From Sipunculus nudus (lineage: Eukaryota > Annelida > Sipuncula > Golfingiida > Sipunculidae): DNA of 64,000 bases. The stretch covers positions 17,104,729-17,168,728 of the forward strand of contig CM049314.1 in the NCBI GenBank assembly GCA_026874595.1, in the 5' to 3' direction. Below, piece by piece: positions 57,262 to 64,000 of this stretch. The translations under genes were made by a program, and so were the position numbers. A model generated the notes under the pieces. It was not told where the DNA came from. It was given only the letters and a program-made list of their open reading frames with translations, and made no database searches. Positions within the stretch are counted from its first letter, which is position 1, and every line of letters starts with the position of its first letter.

Positions 57262-59550
57262 CTGGAACAGATAATTAAATTAACAGTTAAAATTTCACAA
57301 GGTTATTATCTGATTTTATCATATACATGTATTACAATATCATCATGATGGATAAAATTGAATTGTATTTTCTGATGTACCTAATGCTTCTCTGTCTTAA
57401 AAAACTAACAAACTTAAAACCCTTTAAAGCTACTATTATCTATATCCATAGAATCAAGCACTTAAAAAAGTTTCTAAATAACAAGTAATTTGTTCCTGCA
57501 GAACTCTTATTGCAGAATTTTTATGTCAAAGTTCATCATTTACCCAAGTATTCTGACCGGTTTATGTCATATTTTTCCTGTAGGACTCTAATACATTGTA
57601 CTAGCAATTACCCATGCTACGCGTGGTTAGGAGCGAACACGACAATCCTTACGGCAGTATCGGAAATCAACCGGAAATCTAAAGATACGGAAAAACACAG
57701 AAATCGCGTTACGCTGTTAATCTATTAATCCATTGTATGTATGGTATTGTGGATAAAAGTCTTTCGGAACAGCGTTCGGAATATCTAATACTTATAAAAG
57801 GAATTGACCTGACGGCGAGTGCGTGATCGACAGGTCTATTAGCCAATCAGCGACCGTTATTGCCGGACTGAAAACGAGGCCATGTAAACACACGTGGAGG
57901 TCGGACATCAGGTCGGACATTCTTGACACGTGTGTTCACTTTCAACCACGTGCTCGATGGACCTGTCATAATAAATATGTTTTAATTTTTAGTAGGGTCG
58001 AGGCATATGTTTATAATTTTTATAAATGTTACTCCAGGTATCATTCCAAGTAACAGGAATCTGTTTTCTTACTTCTCTTCGTAATAAAATCACAAGACGA
58101 GGAGAACGCGGGGATGGGACAATTAAGGCAGGCCCTTTTTATGGCCCTGCCATATATTTAGTCCATATTGACACATGAAATTTTTTTAGTAAGTAAAAAA
58201 ACGCAGCCTATATATGATCCTATTCTCCATCTATATTGGTAAACATTGGCACGTAACCAGTGCTAAAAAGTGTTACATTTACCGCACACCAGCGCGTCAC
58301 TCTTCATTGTTGATGGGTATAAACAAAATGTATCAATCTTGGCCGTGTCGAATTAGAGCGTTTCCCACTCCCAGTCAAAGTATTCATGTGTTCATGTGCA
58401 TGCGATGATATACAGTATTCATGTGCATGCAATGATATGCTATTTCCTGATACCACAAATATATTTGAAATATCTCTGGTAAAAGGTCAGTAACTAGTAT
58501 TGACCAGGATACAAGTTTAATTGTAAAGCTCCCTGCTTTATATTGTAATCATATGTCGGTAATTTATATAACAGTGCGCATTTATTGGCACTCAAAGATG
58601 CAACACGGCTATTAATAATAGTATTATAAACAAAGAATGTAATAATATATCATATTACACTCTTTGCTATTAGTATTACTGCCATACTGGTGTCAGAACT
58701 TTACAAAGGTATAATCTTGAATAATTGAGCTGTTATATTAATATATATTAATATTTGTAACTGTCAGCTATATAAATGGTAAAATGTTTGTATTTTTCAC
58801 AGAAATTTTGTCTGTTCATTTGTCTGTCATTTAAAATACTATCAATCTTAATATATTCAGTGATCACATAGCTTTTTGATTTATGATTATAAAAAAAAAT
58901 AATATTGAATTTTTTTGCCGCATATGTACCCGGGGGGGGGGGGGGGGGTTGGAGAAAGAGAAGGGAAAATATTCCACTTGGAATCAGACGTGAGAGCCAT
59001 AAGTAATAATTAGAAAATAATCATAAAAATCATTCAACAACAAACAAAATAAATAATTTTCACTGACAATAAGTGCATGTTAATTTACACCTGTTATGTC
59101 CATTTTATTGAAATGGTGGTACAAATTGTAAAACAAATAATTCACAATATTTAATTGGGATGCAATAAAAGTTGTATTAACTTCCAATAATTAAATAATA
59201 ACAAAAGATAAATAAATACTTCTTCAGCATTAATGGTTATTATCTTCATGAACAAAATATTTGGAAGTATCAGAGTGTCTTTTATACTAAACAAATACCA
59301 CAGATATATGTCACAAATGGAGCATCACTTTTTAAAAATTGAGTTCTCCTTGACATATATATACAATATACTTATATTTTTACATACATGAGTCACTGAC
59401 TCTATGTGTTTAAAGGAAGACCAAAAATTAATGCGACAGGTTGCCTAAACTGGCAGAACAGCACATTTTCTATTATAATGCACATGTATAAAGTAACACC
59501 GTTAATTTGCACACACACACCCTCACACATAAACACAAATGTTATAATAC
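57262..59550. other. Region between fragment C exons, part 1
   Basis: No exon 4, 5 or 6 equivalents were found on the - strand. A short repeat at about 57625-57725 (GACAATCCTTACGG, GATACGGAAAA) recurs loosely at 62700-62770. A G-run lies at about 58931-58948. Confidence 0.5.
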
Positions 59551-59747
59551 AAAGTGGCGGATCCAGAGGGCGGGGGGGGGGGGGGGGGGGGGGGTTGTGA
59601 GCTGCAACAACCTTCTTTTCAGGATTTTAAACTGTTTTTTTTCTGGCCTGGACCCCTCACATTATCGAGCAGGGGACCTCTTATAGTCTTTCTTGTCAGT
59701 CTTCCGGTGTTGGACCCTCCCCTTTACAAACCCTGGATTCACCCCTG
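59551..59747. mobile_element. hAT-like MITE
   Basis: AGTGGCGGATCCAGAGGG at the left and CCCTGGATTCACCCCTG at the right form TIRs of the GGCGGATCCAG type. It contains a G-run of over 20 nt. Non-coding, ~197 bp. Confidence 0.65.
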
Positions 59748-59750
59748 CAG

Positions 59751-59756
<6 letters not shown>

Positions 59757-59811
<55 letters not shown>

Positions 59812-59885
59812 CATACATACATACATATACATATATATACATATTTATATATAACAATATATATATAACAATATATATATATATT
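59757..59885. repeat. (TA)n/(TACA)n microsatellite
   Basis: A long TA run, then CATACATACATA, then further TA, directly after the hAT-like MITE. Confidence 0.9.
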
Positions 59886-60300
59886 AAAACAATATAAAAT
59901 ATATTTAGGACTTTCATAAATAATAATTATATCATACATGCATTTAAATTTCTTCCTGTACACACCTTTCTTCCTGTGTATTTATAAACAGGAGGCTTCC
60001 TATTAAAAGCATCAATATACATGCATTATTTAATAATAATTTTAACTTCAGTTTTATCCAATAATTTACTCAGTATATAAAATTTTATTTAACATACATG
60101 ATATATGATTAAACACGTTGTGATGTTCACACATCATCTGTAATTTTACTTGCCTTTCAATAATTTATTGTTTGAATACTGGTATTGACACTAGTTTGAT
60201 TATTATTATTATTAATTTCAATTAATTAGATGATTAGTTAAAACAAACTTCCAAAGGTCATGAAATATCTGCTTGAGCAATACATATTTAGCAAGACTTG

Positions 60301-60302
<2 letters not shown>

Positions 60303-60334
<32 letters not shown>
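60303..60334. repeat. Poly-C tract, 32 nt
   Basis: Uninterrupted C run. A second, 23-nt C run lies at 62454-62476. Confidence 0.9.
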
Positions 60335-62839
60335 ATAACAGCATGTGTCGTTTTACCTCTATGGAAGCAACACTTTTTACGTTGTCATCTATAATCTTTT
60401 TGTTGAAACTGCACCCTAAGTAATAAAAAATATTTTAGTAACTGTTACTTTGTTGTTTTCAAATTTGTTCCGCTAGGCTTGAACAAGTTGTCAATTTTAA
60501 CCGACCGCTCAGGTGTCATGGCTGATGCGAGGGGTCAGCTGATTCATTCTCTGACACCGGCCGTATCGAGCAGAAATTGGCGCAAATTCATCACACTTCT
60601 CAATTTTATATTTAAAACATCTCTGTAGCCTCCATATGTACACTTTAAACCTAAGGGTGCATTCTTGGTAAAATTAATACTGTTTGAAGTCTGGTGCGAT
60701 ATACGGCTGAAGTACCGGTGCCACGTGTATAAACCTCACGCTTTCTTGGTTTAATGTCCGACCTAGCAACCGTATCCAAGGTGGGCGGAGCTAACTCGTC
60801 CATGCCGTCACGTCAATTCAGTTCACGTTTGTTCGCAATGTTCTCTAAAACCGCGCTGTGTACAATATTGTGCCATACATCATTTTAAAGGTTATTATCC
60901 CCGCAGTGACATAGGCGATATGAAAACAGCCGAACTGCCTTCGGCAATCCCCGGAATGCGTGCATCGTGGTCACTTAACCTCTAACACTAAGGACTATTG
61001 TTCATATGAATAACGCTTGCTTTCAATGAGGGATTTGACCCACGTGCGTGGTCAGTAAAAGAGAAAAACACGTGTTTCTCGCTTTATGAAATAGAGAGTT
61101 CAACCAAGGAGGATTAATGACAAAACCTAATTCAAGGTCCCAATTTCAGGAACAGGCGTGGGGTTGGGTGGGGTGGAGTGGTGTCTGGTGTTTCAGGCCT
61201 CAAAATTTGTCTGATACGATGAAAAAAAAAACATTGCGGCGGCTGAAAATGGGATACGGAACCTCTGCATGGAGTCCCATTTGGTCCGCTTCTGCTACTT
61301 GGGAGTTATGCACATTTCTGTTTCTTTCTTCAGGAACACTTCCTTGTGACGTACAATTAATAAATCATTCATGTGTTCCTCACATCAACCTAATCTTTAT
61401 GCGTCCACCGATAGAATCCAGTCAAATATCATCGAAAACCTGAATGCCCCCACGTCTCATTCCGGTTCGCAATGTCAACAACATCACTGGCCAGGTCATC
61501 AAGGTAAACATACCGGGGTATAAATTTCTTGCCACGAGGACAGAACCACAAAATAAATGTTAAAAATATTGGAGCGACTGCAGGATCACTCACGCACTGT
61601 CTCCACAAGGTTATGAGTTTATACGGACGGACGGTATGATGTTAAGGACTTATGTAATTTAAAAGTAAGTGGCAAAATTAAGATACAAGCAGCTGTACAT
61701 AGAAACGTTTTCTGTTCACAGAAGTGTTGTGCCTCAGAGAGGTGCGTGAGTTATTCTGCAGTCATGCCAAAATGTTTATACATATCTTATGGAGACAGTT
61801 TCCCACTAAAAACCTATATTTTCTGTTAACTTTTAGAATAAAAAAAAATGAGCCAACATTTCACATCTCAGTTAATAAATCCCCCCAACCCCGGTAATAA
61901 GCCCGGTATACCGGGTCTATCAGCTAGTGTTTCATAAGAGCGTACAGTCGCACCCAGTCGCCCCAACCTAGTGTCTAACATGTGGTGAGAGTCTTTACAA
62001 ATAGTCGCCTCCATATGTACCATGTGACATGAGAAACATATCAACAATATCACGTATACATACAAAGAAACCGTCCATGGAATAGACCTTAAAAAGAAAC
62101 TGCAAAAATACCAGTAAGTAATTTACATTATTACAGGAATTTTACATTTGTAAATGCAGTAATGAGTAAAAAATCTCGATTTTCAAAACATTTTAAGTCA
62201 ATATTATGTGTTCACAACTTTGTTAATGCCACTCCACACGTGTTTACACATCACACTGAATTTGGTTAACATTTTCTTAACATCTGTTACATAGTATAGG
62301 CCTACATGGTTTGGTGAATATTTGTCAAGGGCCTCAATGGCATGCAAGGCCCTGGACTACGTATGACCGTGTGCGACTGCGACCCGGTAGATGTGCACTC
62401 AAGGATACCAGGTCATGTGAAGGAGATCGCAGGAAGGAGACCTCTTCGGGCAACCCCCCCCCCCCCCCCCCCCCCCGTCGCAGGAAGGCCTGCAAAACAA
62501 TACACTCAGAGATATCCCTTTTGAGAAGGGATCGCCGATGGATTATTGAGGGCCGGTGACCGGGAAATGTGTGAAAACCAAGATAGGGCCCCCGGAGTTA
62601 ATAATCTTAAAAGTATTAATTATACAGGTAATACGCAAATATTGCAAATATAAATGGGTATAATCTCATCGGACAAACCCGGAGCATATGTATGTCGCGG
62701 CAATCCGTACAGGGGTATCAGAGGAGATACGGAAAATTACAAAAATCGCCTTAGGCTATTAATATATAGATAATATAATAATAATAATAATAAGTTTATA
62801 ATAATTATAATAATAATGACTAATTTGTCCTCGGTGTAC
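60335..62839. other. Region between fragment C exons, part 2
   Basis: No gene recognised. Isolated GGGCGGAGC at about 60783 and several CACGTG words are not enough to call a promoter. A 108-codon open frame at 61117-61443 shows no family features. Confidence 0.4.
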
Positions 62840-62980
62840 AGCAGGCCCATGTTAGACACCGCTACGTATGCCGATTTTCTGACAATAGTGATATTAAATG
62901 TCGACATGAATGTTGGTTCATCAAAGCAAAGGAAAGCTCTCCTGGCATAGGTCATTTGGAACTGTGTTGACGCCACGTAC
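62840..62980 (-). pseudogene. Fragment C: isolated exon-3-like M1 aminopeptidase exon, inverted
   Basis: On the - strand, CTCCTTCAG precedes YVASTQFQMTYARRAFLCF and DEPTFMSTFNITIVRKSAYV, matching gene B exon 3 ([14 protein letters not shown]). Ending at CT|GTACAC keeps phase 2 as in gene B but makes the exon 15 nt shorter; that donor is weak. The exon 7-like piece lies 5.6 kb downstream, with no exon 4-6 seen between them, so this is probably a pseudogene, though both exons are frame-intact. Confidence 0.7.
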
Positions 62981-64000
62981 CTGAAGGAGAAAAAAATACT
63001 CCAGCTTACATAATATGTATTTAAAGATACGAGATCTACAATATACAGATACCATCACCGAGACTATGCTATGTGTATTATGGGTCAACATGTATGAATG
63101 TAGCGGTATATATACCAAACAAGCTGAACTGACGTTCCTTGTTGTGTTATCGGCATGCCTACAATCCGATATCAATACAAAATGTTGGTTGGAACTTTTT
63201 AACAGACAGCTTCTCAGCTTTCATTTGGATAATGTCTGCATACAAAATGCATTTAGTCCGATTGTTATATAATCGGCAAGTTTACGTAAAATTAGTTATC
63301 TCAAATGTTGTAACTTGCTATCAATGTTTAAACATAAACATATATATAAACATGAACTAAACAACCATGCGAGATACACCATGCAACGGAAATAGAAACG
63401 TTCGCAGATCAGAAGTATCTGTGCCTGCAGGACTTTAGCATGTGGCTAAAGGCTCCCCCATGTGGATTCTGCAAACACTCTTTATTAGGATCCATCTTAG
63501 ACTTGCATATGAAATATAAAAACTAGCCAGTATATATATTAACGAAAGATGTTAGACAAGAAGGAAGCATGAATGCGCTACGGAGGCCCTTACAAAAGCT
63601 TCACTGCTTTCACTTAGCACTAAGTGTAAAATCCTAACTACTGTCTTCAATCTACAAAATCCTTGGACCAGTCCTCATATTTGAAATTTTGCTGCCCCCC
63701 GGTCATCTTTAGATTTGATGCAATGTTTGCGTCCCCAGATGGTTGTGCGTTCATTTCCGTCCGTGTGTGTGTGTGTGTGAGCTCATAATATACCACACGC
63801 AATCTGAACCTTATCTCATGAAGCTTTCAGGGCATTTCGGGAATGGGCAAAGGAAAAATCTATTAGATTTTGGTGTGGATCCAGCATCTCCTCCGGATTC
63901 GGAAACGTCATCACGGAATATTCGGTCACTTGTGCACGAATGAACCTGGACATATTGGCAAAAACAAGTGAATGCAGACAAGGCCCAGCCTCACGCGTCG
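62981..64000. other. Right edge, no gene recognised
   Basis: This would hold exons 1-2 of fragment C if it were a complete gene. No TM/stalk or PEHYNIQL-like coding was seen on the - strand. Confidence 0.4.

Overview
This is eukaryotic, AT-rich, intron-dense DNA. GT/AG-bounded exons of about 50-460 bases are separated by repeat-filled introns. Non-LTR reverse-transcriptase debris, MITEs, (TA)n and long poly-G/poly-C tracts point to an invertebrate, probably a mollusc or other lophotrochozoan; the species call is a guess.

The window is a tandem cluster of M1-family zinc aminopeptidases (aminopeptidase N type). Gene A (+ strand, 984-17739) enters from the left edge: 18 exons are visible, corresponding to exons 4-21, and the N-terminal part lies outside. 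Gene B (+ strand, 27699-51107) is complete: 21 exons whose lengths sum to 3027 nt, or 1008 residues. It encodes a type II membrane protein with a short cytoplasmic tail, one TM helix, a Cys/Pro-rich stalk, the M1 N-terminal domain, a catalytic domain (GGMEN 374-378, HEISH 410-414, zinc Glu433, Tyr496) and a C-terminal helical domain. A and B share every intron phase I could compare and most exon lengths, so they are paralogues. On the - strand, two isolated exons (57148-57261 and 62840-62980) are fragments of a third, inverted copy ('C'), closest to gene A.

The most unusual signal is that several exon-intron borders have been amplified into minisatellites whose unit is the splice site itself plus exon sequence. 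There are acceptor arrays at 1-983 and 4975-5775, and donor arrays at 4793-4970, 9610-9830, 25490-26090 (copied at 27934-28534) and 36121-37050. One intron of gene A has such arrays at both ends. The 30-nt array after gene B exon 6 lies directly behind the HEISH zinc motif and stays in register and open for about 200 nt.

Other layout: 17740-24856 is intergenic (3' end signals, hAT-like MITE, a 570-bp duplication, LINE remnants). 24857-29744 is a nearly perfect 2444-bp tandem duplication of the gene B promoter, exon 1 and the start of exon 2, on top of an older duplication of the same upstream region. 44570-48190 (intron 16) and 51540-55160 (downstream of gene B) carry the same long repeat array with a nested TIR element, bracketing exons 17-21. 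The rest of 55-64 kb is repeats around the gene C fragments. No tRNA, rRNA or CRISPR array was recognised.
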